Positions 12,580 through 23,366 of a DNA stretch of 64,000 nucleotides are shown piece by piece. The position numbers and the translations under genes are program-made. How positions within the stretch are numbered: position 1 is the stretch's first letter; every line of letters begins with the position of its first letter. Location of the stretch: NCBI RefSeq assembly GCF_020497125.1, contig NC_059073.1, positions 22,155,225-22,219,224 of the forward strand, given 5' to 3'. The stretch comes from Mauremys mutica. Its lineage: Eukaryota; Chordata; Testudines; Geoemydidae. The notes under the pieces are model-generated. The model was given only the letters and a program-made list of their open reading frames with translations. It was not told where the DNA came from and made no database searches.

Positions 12580-12848
12580 TACTGTGTGGGTCCACACTTA
12601 AACCTGAGATTGACCTAGTTATGTCGCTAGCGGGTGTGAAAAATTCATACCCCTGAGTACCAAAGTTAAGCTGAACTAACCCCTGGTGTGGATGCAAGAA
12701 TGTAGACTGGAAGACTTCTTCCATTAACCTAGCTACTGCCGCTCGGAGAGATGGATTAACCACAGTAACAGAAAACCCTTTCTGTGGCTGTGAGAAGCAT
12801 CTATGCTACAGCACTACAGCAGCATTGCCTGTAGTGTAGACAAGGCTT
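12580..12848. mobile_element. MITE remnant
   Basis: The left part GTCCACACTTAAACC and the right end GTAGTGTAGACAAGGCTTG resemble the inverted ends of the same broad group of palindromic elements. Pieces of it also occur at 15000-15110, 21210-21468 and 33111-33305. It is degenerate and no TSD is visible. Confidence 0.4.
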
Positions 12849-12976
12849 GTCTCTAACACCACAGCAAGGTATTGGGGATGGTTCTAGACAGAAGTCCTGC
12901 AGTAAAGCAAAGAGTAACAGAGCAGCTTTAACGATAATATTGGGTTTGTTATTCTAACAAAGTTCCTTGTTCAGGG

Positions 12977-13145
12977 ATCATGACTCATTCCAAAACACTG
13001 GAAAACTGGAACAGACCTGCAGTCCCTCCAGCCCAGTATCCTATGTCTGACAGTGGCCAGCACCAGCTACTCCAGAGGAAGTTGACGAAATCTACTAATC
13101 CCTAGTACAGTACTTGGTTTACCCTCTGAAGCACGAGTTTTTAAT
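12977..13145 (-). repeat. CR1 LINE 3' fragment (reverse)
   Basis: CAGCCCAGTATCCTATGTCTGACAGTGGCCAGCACCAG is the complement of the CR1 3' UTR segment that appears in plus orientation near 51430-51480. It is short and diverged. Confidence 0.6.
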
Positions 13146-13469
13146 CTCTCTTCCAAAATCCATGTATTTATCCATGAGTATTTAACATTTTTACACGAGA
13201 TATTTCTTCTCCACAGTACAAGACAGACTAGGAGAGGGAGTCAACACACAGGTCTTCTCTACACAACCCATTCTAAAACTGATTTCAATTAAACCAGTTT
13301 AGAGCGTCCACAACTATTTCTTTTTCAAACCACAACATTAAGGCAGGACGAGGCAAGTCGGCTTGGTTGCAGTATTCCTGCCATAGATGGTCACAAGAGC
13401 TGATGTTGGGTGTGAACTCACGCTCCTCTGGCTTCTTCCCCTCACAATACAAGCTTGCTTTATTCTCTC

Positions 13470-13740
13470 CCATCTTGCTTGACCTCATTTTCCTCTTCAG
13501 CTATTGCCTTATCTCCCCATCCTGCATTTCTAAGCTCACTGGCATGCCGTTTACAACTACTGTCTGGAGTGTCTCTCCTCTAATGCCATCCTAGAACTTC
13601 TCCAATCCAGCTTCCACCCCTTGCGCTCCAAGAAAACTGCTTCCCAAAATCTCTGAAGACCTCTCTCTACCTAAAGCTCAGAACCTGTACTCCCATCCTC
13701 ATCCTCCTTGACCTGTCAGCCACCTCTGAACCACACTCTT
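13470..13740 (+). pseudogene. L2 LINE reverse transcriptase fragment, left part
   Basis: The plus-strand translation, with frame changes, reads like L2 reverse transcriptase. There is a YCLISPSCISKLT stretch near a conserved NYRPISLLPFISKL-type motif, then LLQSSFHPLRSKKTASQNL, then LDLSA, the start of RT motif A. It is broken by stops and shifts. It ends where a CR1 begins at 13741, and L2 sequence resumes at 14595, so this was one L2 copy split by the CR1. Confidence 0.65.
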
Positions 13741-14594
13741 CTGTGTGCAGTTTAAGAAGGATGAATTCAAACTGGAACAGGTATAGAGAAGGGCTACTAG
13801 GATGATCCGAGGAATGGTAAACCTGTCTTATGGAAGGAGACTAAGAGCTTGGCTTGTTTAGCCTAACTAAAAGAAGGCTGAGAGGAGATATGATTGCTCT
13901 TTATAAATATATCAGAGGGATAAATATCAGGGAGGGAGAGGAATTATTTAAGCTTAGTACCAATGTGGACACAAGAACAAATGGATATAAACTGGACATT
14001 AGGAAGTTTAGACTTGAAATTAGACGAAGGTTTCTAACCATTAGAGGAGTGAAGTTCTGGAACAGCCTTCCAAGGGGAGTAGTGGGGGCAAAAGACATAT
14101 CTGGCTACAAGACTAAGCTTGATAAGTTTATGGAGGGGATGGTATGATGGGATAGCCTAATTTTGGCAATTAATTGATCTTTGATTATTAGCAGGTAAAT
14201 AAGCCCAATGGTCTGGGATGCAACGTTAGATGGGATCTGAGTTACTACAGAGAATTCTTTCCTGGGTGCTGGCTGGTGAGTCTTGCCCACACGCTCAGGG
14301 TTTAACTGATTGCCATATTTGGGGTCGGGAAGGAATTTTGCTCCAGGGAAGATTGGCAGAGGCCCTGGAGGTTTTTCACCTTCGTCTGCAGCATGAGGCA
14401 CGGGTCACTTGCTGGAGGATTCTCTGAACCTTGAGGTCTTTAAACCATGATTTGAGGACTTCAATAACTCAGACATAGGTTAGGGGTTTGTTACAGAAGT
14501 GGGTGGGTGAGATTCTATTACCTGCATTGTGTGCAGGAGGTCAGACTAGATGACCATAATGGTCCTTTCTGACCTTAAGTCTATGAATCTATGA
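13741..14594 (+). mobile_element. CR1 LINE, 5'-truncated
   Basis: This has the 3' end of a CR1: the last part of ORF2, then a 3' UTR with GCTGGTGAGTCTTGCCCAC, GCCATATTTGGGGTCGGGAA and GGTCAGACTAGATGACCATA, ending in the CR1 tail repeat CTATGAATCTATGA. It is clearly related to the young copy at 53191-55655 but diverged, and lacks about 15 bases after 13750 that the young copy has. It is inserted in an L2. Confidence 0.85.
13854..14147 (+). pseudogene. CR1 ORF2 C-terminal remnant (97 codons)
   Basis: An uninterrupted stretch reads FSLTKRRLRGDMIALYKYIR, then DTRTNGYKLDIRKFRLEIRR and FWNSLPRGVVGAKD, ending in DKFMEGMV. It aligns without gaps to the last 97 residues of the protein at 53157-55307. 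In CR1 this part lies C-terminal to the reverse transcriptase. It has no promoter of its own and no start worth calling: the first ATG is simply an internal methionine. The surrounding element is truncated, so this is a relic and not a gene. Confidence 0.8.
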
Positions 14595-14960
14595 AGTCTG
14601 GTCAACCCCTTGGCTTCCATGACTCTGTCCTCACCTGGTTCTCCTCCTATCTCTAGAAATGCTCCTTCAGTGTTTTCATCTAAGGATCCTCCTCATTACC
14701 CTCCTTCTGTGATGGCTCCATTGGGCTCGGTCCTGGGTCCCTTTCTCTTCTTTGTCTACACTTCTTTGGGTAATCTCATCCACAAACAAATCCCACTTCC
14801 ATCTCTGTGCTGATGACTCAGAGATCTATCTCGCTACTCCAGACCTGTGTCCTGTCCAAAGCAAAAATCTCTCTGACATCTCTGCGTGGATGTCTAGGTA
14901 TCAGCTCAAGTTTATGATGGCTACAAACCAACCAGTCAACAGGATAATGCCTCACTGAAC
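14595..14960 (+). pseudogene. L2 LINE reverse transcriptase fragment, right part
   Basis: The plus strand encodes, across frame changes, GFHDSVLTWFSSYL, then a degraded GLGPGSLSLLC (RT motif B region, SVLGPLLF in intact copies), then ISVLMTQRS (a worn YADDTQ, motif C) and LSDISAWMS. These are L2 reverse transcriptase landmarks in order. It continues the fragment ending at 13740. Confidence 0.75.
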
Positions 14961-17205
14961 TGTTGCCACTGAAACACGAGTTATATAAACACAGTTCATG
15001 CTACACCTAGGAATCCGTCTACACTACAGATGGCTATCATGTTGTAAGATCCATGGTGAAAATCTGTCTACACCAAGACTAAATGGCATAATGTTACCCC
15101 ATTAAGCGACACAGTTGTAACAGGTATCTTTTGGTACCACAGCTGGAAACTTAAAGCATGTATGAATAACACATTTCCACCCACCTGGTCAGATCATACA
15201 TGTTTGTCTCCATGTGTAACTTGTATCTGCATCCATCACGGTGAACATGCGGTTCCTAGCTGCATGGGTGCACAGTGTTTTAGCTTTGCTTGCCAGCAGG
15301 GCTATAAAACAATTGTTAGGCAGTAGCTCTGTTCTAATACCGTTCTTTCTACTATGTAGAAGAGACCAACTAACTATTTGTGAAACCAGTTTAGCCAGCC
15401 CTGGTACCTACCAGGGCTCCATGGAAGATGCCATCCCAAAGTGCAATGACCTAAGGAAAAACATCCAGAATCCCTTCATTTAAGCACCAGTAGCTGAGGT
15501 AGCATGGAACAGGTGCTCAGGTTCTCCTAAGGTTCCAAAACAAACATGGAGTGAAATCCTGGCATTGTTAATCTGGAAATCCTGGCAGCATGGTCACTGA
15601 TTTCAGTGGGGCCTGTATTTCAGCCATGTATGCATAGTGTGAGAGGACAGGCAAACAGAGAAAACAGTGGTAGAGAGGGAATACGAGTGACCTTGATGGG
15701 CTGTGTTAGCTGTAAACACCTCTGCTAAGTGTGTCAGAAGCTGTTTACACTTAACATGGTTCTGTTTGCAGAGCAGATGCACTAGATAAGTTACATTGAG
15801 AGCGTGGCTAAGCTAGGCCCTTTTATTAAGATTTCCCACTGTTGCTACCCCTGGAGCGCAGATGTCGATGGGGCTTCAGGTGGCCACTGCTGTTTTAACC
15901 ACAGTGTCATCTTATCCTTCGCCGAGTTCAGTCATGAAAATGCCGATGGGCAGCCTACACTATTGCTACTACTAATGGTAATAACACTGAGACTCGTGTG
16001 AACATTGCCTTAGTGCCATGCAAACACCACTCTGTTCAACCGTGAAAGGAAAGCCATGGTGGCAACCTCCCGCCCATAGCAGGGGTCCCTCTGAAGCCCA
16101 TCAACAGCCCTCAGAGTTCTTCTAACAGGCTGAAACAGCTATAGTGCAGCAGGCAGGGCTCAAGGCTGTGCCCTGCTTATCTCTTCCCATAAAAGCAGCC
16201 CCATAAGTTCCACCTGTATCAGCTCCGGACATTTTGGCTGTCTCATTGAATGATAAGCCAATAGCCCCACGAGACCAGCATGTTTCAGCACCAAAGGAGA
16301 TGCATACACAGCAATTCTTCCTTCGGCCCCTCCATCCTTCATTTGAACTTGGTCTGAACTGATGGAGCATTGGAGAGAAACCAGACGTGAGCCCTAGTTT
16401 TCTAATTAAACCTCCGATGTAAGTGTAGGTCTTTTTAGAGCCTCTTTCCTTTTCCCCTGGCCCAGCCCGCATATTTGTGGATTCAATATTGATCTGTTCC
16501 AGGCTGAGTCCCGCTGCCCTGTGGTTTTGCTGCAGTAAGTGAAAGAACTCTGCCTAGTCAGAAGTGGATAAGAAGCTTGACAATCGCGCTGAGAGAAGTC
16601 CTGAACATTCTCCCCAAGTCTCCCCCTACACCCCACCCCACTCCCAAACCACCTCTTGGGCAAGGGCCAAGGATTATCCCATGAAAATCATGCAAACTTA
16701 AGGTAAATTTCCTCCGGCCCCTTCGATCAAGCCTTCTCTGAAGAGTACAAGAACGAAAGCACCATCCTGTCAGGACAGCCGGATTCTGCTTGGTTTAACA
16801 CAAACAACCCTCTCTATTTTAAAGTAACAATATCACCCTTCAGAGGCAAGTTCAAAATCATGTTGATTCACAACTACCATCCACACCACCTGCAGATAAA
16901 GCCAATATCACAATAACTCCTTTGAGACTCCAGTTAAAAGCTGCATGACATTAAAAATGAGTGTCCTGGATATTTAGAAGAGCGGGGCACACACTGCTCA
17001 CTGAAACCAGAATCCAAAAGATATTACTGACCAACTCTCCCAGCACATATGTACAATGGCTGCATAAGCATGGAAAGACATAGAAGTGAAGAGGATTCTC
17101 TGACCATTGTAACTTTTAGAAAATATGAACTAATGAAAATTAACAAATGACTGCAGCTTACATTTACACGGTGTCTTTCTGCTAGAAGAGCCAGCTGCAA
17201 GGTTT
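14961..17205. other. Mostly unassigned DNA with worn MITE scraps
   Basis: Around 15010-15110 there are two TCTACAC motifs typical of the palindromic MITEs of this window. Otherwise I recognise nothing. The short frames near 16122-16472 have no domain. Confidence 0.4.
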
Positions 17206-17206
17206 A

Positions 17207-17380
17207 GGGGGGAGGGATAGCTCAGTGGTTTGAGCATCAGCCTGCTAAACCCAGGGTTGTGAGTTCAATCCTTGAGGGGGCCGCTTAGGGATCTGGGGCA
17301 AAAAAATCAGTACTTAGTCCTGCTAGTGAAGGCAGGGGGCTGGACTCGATGACCCTTCAGGGTCCCTTCCAGTTCTATGA
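17207..17380 (+). repeat. tRNA-derived SINE, tortoise/Cry-I type
   Basis: The head is tRNA-like, with an A box TAGCTCAGTGG (17218-17228) and a B box GAGTTCAATCC (17261-17271), the RNA polymerase III promoter pair. The body includes TTAGGGATCTGGGGCAAAAA. The tail GGCTGGACTCGATGACC...CAGTTCTATGA matches CR1 LINE 3' ends in this window (for example 14545-14594 and 55605-55655), as expected if CR1 machinery mobilises it. This family is known from cryptodiran turtles and is my main evidence for the organism. Confidence 0.88.
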
Positions 17381-17943
17381 GATAGGTATAAGGTGTGTTA
17401 CAGATTATCACCAATGAAATGCAGCCATCTCTAGGGTGGAATAGGATGATAGCTGTTTAAAACAACTTGCTATAGAAGTTCGTAAGGAATAACTTATCTA
17501 ACAGAAATTGTTCAGAGGGAAGAAGGTAACTGAACTAAACTTGGCTAGGACATTATCGAGACTTGTGCAAGACTTGGCATGAGACCCTTAAAGGATCAGG
17601 ACCTTAAAAGGAAACTGCAACTCCAATGGCACAATCTCCCCTCACACTAGCGGAGATGCTTATCTCAAGAGGCCCTATAAAAAAGAGAAACCCAGTGAAA
17701 CACTAACACCCATTCATAAAGACAGTGCATGATATTGCCTGAGGTGCCTACCATCCAAGAAGCAACCATGCTCAGCCTGAATGCAGAGAATGCTGCCCGA
17801 ATGGCTTAGTAAATAGACAGGTAGGTAGAACTGTCCCATTTACTAAAAGAAGAAAGCATATTTCGATATGTAATTGTAACTCGCACATCTATGGCGACGA
17901 GAGAGAGAAATGAGTTTTTCTAACGCCTGAACTAACAGAGAGT

Positions 17944-18038
17944 TGGCTTTTAGCTCATGCGGTAGAGGATCATGCTCTAAGCTCCAGAAGTCCCAGGTTT
18001 GATTCCACCTGCCGGCAACCAGGGTCTGTTGATGTTAC
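17944..18038 (+). repeat. Second tRNA-derived SINE
   Basis: A tRNA-like head carries TTTTAGCTCATGCGGTAGAG (A-box region), then TCATGCTCTAAGCTCCAGAA and a B box GGTTTGATTCC, followed by a short unique tail. It cannot be a functional tRNA: the acceptor stem does not pair and the anticodon arm is imperfect. A minus-strand relative is at 26080-26155. Confidence 0.65.
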
Positions 18039-18892
18039 ATAATCAGGTAACCAAACAAACCTCTGTACAGTAAAATAAGAGGGGGCTTACATTACATCAC
18101 AGGACTGTCTTCCTCTTGTTGCACAAAAAGTATACCCTAGATTCTGCATAGCCACGAAGAGTTTAGATTAGCTCCAGTAAGTTTAAAAGGCTCCCAACTA
18201 GACACAGAGGAAAACCACTGCCTTCTCAGAACTACAGTATTTTGGAGTTCAAACAAAGTAATTATTGATACAGCGGCCCTTTCTGGGAGCAGAAGTTTTT
18301 AAGGGGCCCTCACAAAAATCGAAACTGCTTTCTCATCTTATTTATTAATTGGTGGTAACAGTCAAGACGAGAGATTAAATCTAATCAACTCCTTGTCACT
18401 TTTACCCACCTCAAGTGGTAATCAAAACAATAGGGGAAAACACAACATTTGCATAATAAGCTTGTTTTGCTTTCAGAAAACTGATCATCATTTTAATCCC
18501 AAATCAGATGCAAATGTTCACAGCTGAAAAGAATGATTTTGGTTTTGTTTGACTGGCTGCTAACATTCAATCCTAATGTAAATATTCACTTTAATTGCTC
18601 TAAGGACTCTAATCTATTTCAAATGACAAGTTAAAACTAGTCTCTGGTACTACAAATGCCCCCAAACTCCCCTATCGTTTCTCATTTTTCAAACACGTTT
18701 TCTTATTTTAAACATTTTTCTGAGAGATAGGCCCACAAAAGACCAAGGGAAGCTCACTGACTAAATATCCCAGGGAACATCTAAAACTAAGAATGCAGAA
18801 GACATTATAAAAATGAACCAAGTAAACAAAATGGAAAGAGAAAAAAACTCTTTTCTCTCTTCTAGTCGCTTTCATTCCCAGGTCTGACAATG

Positions 18893-19040
18893 TCCTTCTG
18901 GGTGACCTTGGGCAAGTCACTTCCATCTCAGTGCCTCGGTTTCCCCATCTGTAAAATGGGGATAATGACTATGACCTCCTTTGCAAAGCACTTTGAGATC
19001 TACTAATGAAAACTACTATATAACACCTAAGTATTAAATT
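18893..19040 (+). repeat. MIR-type SINE, 3' half
   Basis: GGGTGACCTTGGGCAAGTCACTT, CCTCGGTTTCCCCATCTGTAAAATGGGGAT and GCAAAGCACTTTGAGATCTAC are the MIR core and tail in plus orientation. This is one of the best-preserved MIR pieces here. Confidence 0.85.
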
Positions 19041-19350
19041 ATAGTAATTTCATAATCAGCTAGCTACACTGCAAGAGTGCCTTCCGCTGAAGCATCAAAT
19101 ACTGCTCACTCTTGCAAGGCACATACAATGCAATTAAGTTCTACTGTAGAGTCCTGCAACCCTTACTGACATCACAGCTTCCACTGAAGACAGAGGGAGT
19201 ACTCACATGAGTAAGGGGAAGGGCTGCAGGATCATAATGTGAATGAAAGATGGTCTGCAGAATCTCTCAACCTCTTTTAGAGAGTTAAGTAATAACAGAA
19301 GAGAAGACACTATGCGCTGGATTATATAAAACAAAAGTGAAGTGCAGGGT

Positions 19351-19417
19351 TGATTCAAAGCCCATTGAAGTCAACAGAAATACTCCAATTGATTTCAGCG
19401 GGTACTGAATCAGGCCC
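19351..19417. repeat. Small palindrome
   Basis: TGATTCAAAGCCCATTGAAGTCAAC is mirrored by TTGATTTCAGCGGGTACTGAATCA. A related, worn piece is near 59517-59575. Its class is unknown. Confidence 0.5.
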
Positions 19418-19568
19418 AAAATCATCAGTACAGAGAAATTAACAGCCACAGCAAGGGTACAGAGGCAGCTGAGCAGAGATAAATCAAGTCAGAGACACAG
19501 CCAAGCAATGCTACAGAAGCTTTATTCAGATTTTTGCCACAAGAAGGGGTTACAGTCAAGGTTTAGGC

Positions 19569-19874
19569 CAGGGGTCAGCAACTTTTCAGAATTGCTGTGC
19601 CGAGTCTTCATTTATTCACTCTAATTTAAGGTTTCGCGTGCCAGTAATACATTTTAACGTTTTTAGAAGGTCTCTTTCTATAAGTCTATAGCATATAACT
19701 AAACTATTGTTGTATGTAAAGTAAATAAGGTTTTAAAAATGTTTAAGAAGCTTCATTTAAAATTAAATTAAAATGCAGAGCCCCCCGGACCTGTGGCCAG
19801 GACCCGAGCACTGTGAGTGACACTGAAAATCACGTGCCGCCTTTGGCACGTGTGCCATAGGTTGCCTACCCCTG
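19569..19874. mobile_element. hAT-type non-autonomous transposon with perfect 8-bp TSD
   Basis: Ends CAGGGGTCAGCAAC and GGTTGCCTACCCCTG form terminal inverted repeats. GTTTAGGC is repeated exactly at 19561-19568 and 19875-19882. The 306-bp interior is AT-rich and non-coding. The clean TSD makes the boundaries secure. Confidence 0.9.
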
Positions 19875-20233
19875 GTTTAGGCAAAGGTTTACAGATAGTG
19901 GAGGCAAACAGGAGGTCCAGGTCAGGGAGAGCAGCATAGCAGATGAAGCAACATTTCAGAAAATTCCTCTTGACCAAAAGGAAGCGCTGCTGACTGTGTG
20001 ATATTTAGCTGAAGAAAAGACGACAAGTTTATTTGGCAAGGATGGACAGAGAAAGTGGGCATAGGGATGAGTCACTGGAGATGCTGGAAGATGCATACAG
20101 TTGAGTATCACAAGCATAAAAATGGAAGCTAACTCTGGAGGTGTTAATTCTGTACAGTACTACAGAGGTGTGCTTGGTGCTATAGAAAGAGAAAGAGGTC
20201 ATTATTTGTATGGGAGTGTGAGGGTTTGTGCCT

Positions 20234-20380
20234 CTGGTTACAGGGCAGTACGGCCTAGAGGCCAGAGGCCATAGACCCGCCCCTGGTTGCAGGGCAGTAC
20301 GGCCTAGTGGCCAGAGGCCACAGAGTCACCCCTGGTTGTAGGGTAGTACAGCCTAGTGGCCAGAGGCTCTCCCACTCCCA
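20234..20380 (-). repeat. 49-bp tandem repeat, three units
   Basis: CTGGTT.CAGGGCAGTACGG recurs with starts at 20234, 20283 and 20332, so the period is exactly 49 bases. The units differ at several positions and the third is shorter. The array sits at the 3' side of the LTR. Confidence 0.85.
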
Positions 20381-20732
20381 CCGGGTCCCGGCCTCCAGCC
20401 TTAACCATGGCGTAGGACCTTACTCCTGGCTCAGCAGGGGGGTCCTACCAAAACACGGTGAGGCTTGCTGGGGGCAAGGTACCAGTCCATCACGCCCCCC
20501 CCGGGTCACTTCCTACCAGCTTGAGCGTGGAGGTCTCCCCACGAGTCTCTAGGTTCCCTGCGGGCTTCCGGATCAGTCGTCTCGCCGGGTTCCTCCTGTA
20601 GTAGGGCTTCGAGCCGGCCTGGAGAGGCTTTAGTCCCCGGCACCTCTGCAGTCGGCGGCAGGTCCTCCGCAGGAGCTTCCCCGTCAGGTCCTTCCCCTGC
20701 AGCCGCCAGCCCAAACTGAACTGGGCTCCCTT

Positions 20733-20741
20733 CTTTTATAC
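20733..20741 (-). promoter_or_regulatory. TATA box of the solo LTR
   Basis: The minus strand reads AGTATAAAAGAAGG, about 110 bases inside the LTR start. This is the expected placement for an LTR core promoter. Activity is not shown. Confidence 0.6.
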
Positions 20742-21209
20742 TCCCAGAGCACTTGGAGCATGCCCAGTAGGGACGGGGCGGGACTTCCGCCATCAGTGCT
20801 TCTGGCCTGACGCTACTGGGGCTGGTGTGGGGCGGTGCTGCCCCGTCACAGGGAGTAGTACCCAAAAAGTTCTGGGTGCTTCTCCAACACAAAGAAAGCT
20901 GGGAGGCAGGAACAGAGTAAAGGTCCGTGTCCCCTGGACCTTCTGACGTGGCCAATACTGACCAAGGAAAGATAAAGGATTCAGGGACAGGGTATGAGAA
21001 GATGAGAGGTGGTTTTCTTGTTCTACGCAGATCATGTTAGTGCTTCTTCTTAAAATAATAAATTAATCTTAATATCTGGAGATGGTTGAGGATAGCAATG
21101 AAAGGCTGGCCAACTACAGCGAGTTCTGGAAGATGGAGCTAGAGCAGACGGACAAGAATTAAAATATGTGGAATTCTCTAGAGGAGTCTTGTTGCAGAGT
21201 AGGACTGAG

Positions 21210-21468
21210 ACCATGTCTACACTTAAAATACTACAGCAGTATAACTGCAGCCATGTTGCTGTAGCCCTTCAGGGTGGATACTTACTACAGCGATGGGAGG
21301 AGTTCTCCCATCATTGTAGTAAATGCACTTCCCCGGGAGGCAGCAGCTAGCTTGACAGAAGAATTCTTCAGTCAACCTAGCACTGTCCACACAGGAACTC
21401 AGGTTAGTTTAATTAGGCCTCTCCCTCAGGGGATGTGGGTTGATCTCTTTTGCTAGTAGACCGGCCCT
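21210..21468. mobile_element. MITE remnant (TGTCTACACTT end)
   Basis: The left end CATGTCTACACTTAAAA and the inner blocks TAGCTTGACAGAAGAATTCTTC and CTAGCACTGTCCACACAG resemble the palindromic family seen at 12580 and 33111. The right end is worn and no TSD was found. Confidence 0.4.
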
Positions 21469-22557
21469 GAGAAAGAGTAGCAGGTAAGTACTGAAGGAGA
21501 AGGAGCAGACCAAGGCAGGTTGGACTACATTGACCAGTGTTCTCAACTGGTATGGAAATTCTTAAGTACACAACACAGTAAAATCCTGCTTTTTAAGCTT
21601 GTGTAATTTTGCATACAATAAACTGGTTAGTTATCATTGCGCAAGGGAATAAACACAAAACCTGAGACGGAAAGGGAAGAGAAAATACTAGAACACCACA
21701 ATAATTCCCACTTTCTATGTGAACTTGCTTTCAAATGAGGAATGAGAAAAACAGCAGCTATTACAGTTCGTTTACAATCCAGAACAGAGGGAAATGGTGA
21801 GTGCAAAGGAATTACAGAGGCTACAATTCTGTGGCTTTCTGTTGTTTTTTGCATAATCCCAGTTTGCATATAGATATTTCTAATACCTTTTGTTCCAGAG
21901 AAAGACTGTTCCCAGCATAACCCATGCACTGCCTCATTGCTAGCCCAGCCTTGCAGAAAAATGCATTCAGCAGCAAAAATGCTGACTCCACCTCCCATTT
22001 GCTCTTTACAATTCAACAAGATGCTAACTTCAAAGACTGGCTGAGGCCACTTGGGTGCTAATATTATTAAGCAATGACAATCTAACACATACACACACTC
22101 CTGGAGCCAAACTGCTTACCTGGCCCATTCCACCTGCATCTTGTCCTCCCTTCCATCATGTATTTCCTCCTCTTTTACCCCATTCTCCAAAGAATGACTC
22201 TGTTTAGTTTGTGACACTGGTCTTTAAACCTCCCCATTTTTCTTTCTTTCCCACTTGCATCCTGGTAGCGATTACGCTGAGGTTGGCACCTCACCGCTAG
22301 ATTGGGGGAAGGGTACATAACAGAACTGGTTGGGAAATTGCCAAACATTTCTAGAGTTTGATTTACCATTTAAAAAAAAAAAAAGATTTTCATAGCAATT
22401 TGTTTCCAGTTTTCAGCCAGCTCTACCACACAGTCATGGCAGCCCTGTGCTGCACTCACGACAAAGGGCACGGGGGTGCTAGAGAATGAACATGGCCTGC
22501 AACTTATCAGGCTCCATGGATACCTTCGAAGGGCTCGGTCTGTTCTATGCATAGGCA

Positions 22558-22745
22558 CAAAGCCGGCTTTAGGGCGATTCCCCCAATTCCCGGGAATTGG
22601 GCCCTGCACCTAAGAGGGCCCCGCACCCGCCGCCGAAGTGCCGCCGGAAGCAGTGGCAACCAATGGAGCTGCCACAGAACTGCCGCCGCTATCTTCGGCG
22701 GCAGCTCTTTCGAATCAGGCCCCGCATTTCCTAAAGCCGGCCCTG
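22558..22745. mobile_element. Short inverted-repeat transposon with 8-bp TSD
   Basis: CAAAGCCGGCTTTAGG at the left mirrors CCTAAAGCCGGCCCTG at the right. CATAGGCA is repeated exactly at 22550-22557 and 22746-22753. The 188-bp element has a GC-rich core with a GCCGCCG hairpin. The 8-bp TSD is hAT-like. Confidence 0.85.
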
Positions 22746-22754
22746 CATAGGCAA

Positions 22755-22990
22755 TGGTACAAGCACTAGCCTAGGACCTGATTGCCCAAGGTTCGAGTCC
22801 CTGTTCCTCCACTGACTCCCTGTGTGACCCTGGACAAGTCACTCAGCCTCTCTGTGCCTCAATTTCCCAACTGTAATATGCGGCTAATAGCACTGCCCTA
22901 CCTCATATGGGTATTGGGAGGATAACTACATTAATGACTGTGAGGAGCCCAGATACTCTGGGGATGGGGCCCATATAAATATTTAAGATA
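22755..22990 (+). repeat. MIR-type SINE, nearly full length
   Basis: The tRNA-like head (ACAAGCACTAGCCTAGGACC, then AAGGTTCGAGTCCC as B box) is followed by the MIR core (TGTGTGACCCTGGACAAGTC), TCAATTTCCCAACTGTAATATG and a tail ending GGGGCCCATATAAATATT. The preceding short transposon inserted at its left edge. Confidence 0.85.
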
Positions 22991-23067
22991 GATAGAGAAC
23001 CTCAGACCTTCCAACTGGCTAAAGGCTGATCTTTGGAGTTACTGGATACATGAGTACCTAGTATTGT

Positions 23068-23282
23068 GGTAATAATAATAATACACTTTGCGCTTCTTAC
23101 TGCGTCTTCCATCAATAGATCTCAAAGCACTTGGCAAACAGTAAAGGACTCAGCCTTGCACACCCCTCCATGAGGTAGGGAGCTGCCAGTGTTTCAACTT
23201 TATAGATAAAGGAAACTGAATCACAGAGAGGTGAAGCCCTAGGGTCTCAAAAAGCACATTGAACAGATGAGACTAGAACCCA
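23068..23282 (-). repeat. MIR-type SINE (reverse)
   Basis: The plus strand shows complements of MIR blocks in reverse order: ATCTCAAAGCACTT, TATAGATAAAGGAAACTGAATCACAGAG, then AGACTAGAACCCAATGC. It is diverged. Confidence 0.65.
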
Positions 23283-23288
23283 ATGCAT

Positions 23289-23366
23289 GGATCCTCAGCT
23301 GGTGTAAACTGTCCCGACTCCACTGACCTCAGTGGAGGTTAGACAATTCACACCAGCTGAGGAGCC
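23289..23366. repeat. Hairpin repeat
   Basis: GGATCCTCAGCTGGTGTAAA is mirrored by TTCACACCAGCTGAGGAGCC, with an inner CCACTGACCTCAGTGG palindrome. It is related to the hairpins at 8731 and 29816. Confidence 0.65.

Larger units (their letters stand above)
20217..20850 (-). mobile_element. Solo LTR of a retroelement
   Basis: On the minus strand the element begins TGTGACGGGGCAGCACC and ends CCTCACA, the TG...CA ends of an LTR. GGGAG is repeated exactly at 20212-20216 and 20851-20855, a 5-bp target duplication. There is no internal retroelement sequence on either side, so this is a solo LTR, presumably left after recombination between two LTRs. It is GC-rich and contains a TATA box and a 49-bp tandem array (listed separately). 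A 5-bp TSD fits some Gypsy or endogenous-retrovirus families; I cannot choose between them. Confidence 0.85.

Noticed and set aside
14230..14427. 65-codon frame after the CR1 C-terminus as a separate gene
   Set aside because: It is the CR1 3' UTR, recognisable by the GCCATATTTGGGGTCGGGAA block shared with 55456-55475.
17214..17271. tRNA gene with A and B boxes
   Set aside because: The acceptor arm does not close and a CR1-like tail follows; it is a SINE head.
20234..20380. CRISPR-like array
   Set aside because: The units are contiguous, diverged tandem repeats without spacers, inside an LTR, in an animal genome.
20506..20955. 149-codon frame on the minus strand
   Set aside because: It runs through the solo LTR and past its boundary, so it cannot be a conserved gene.
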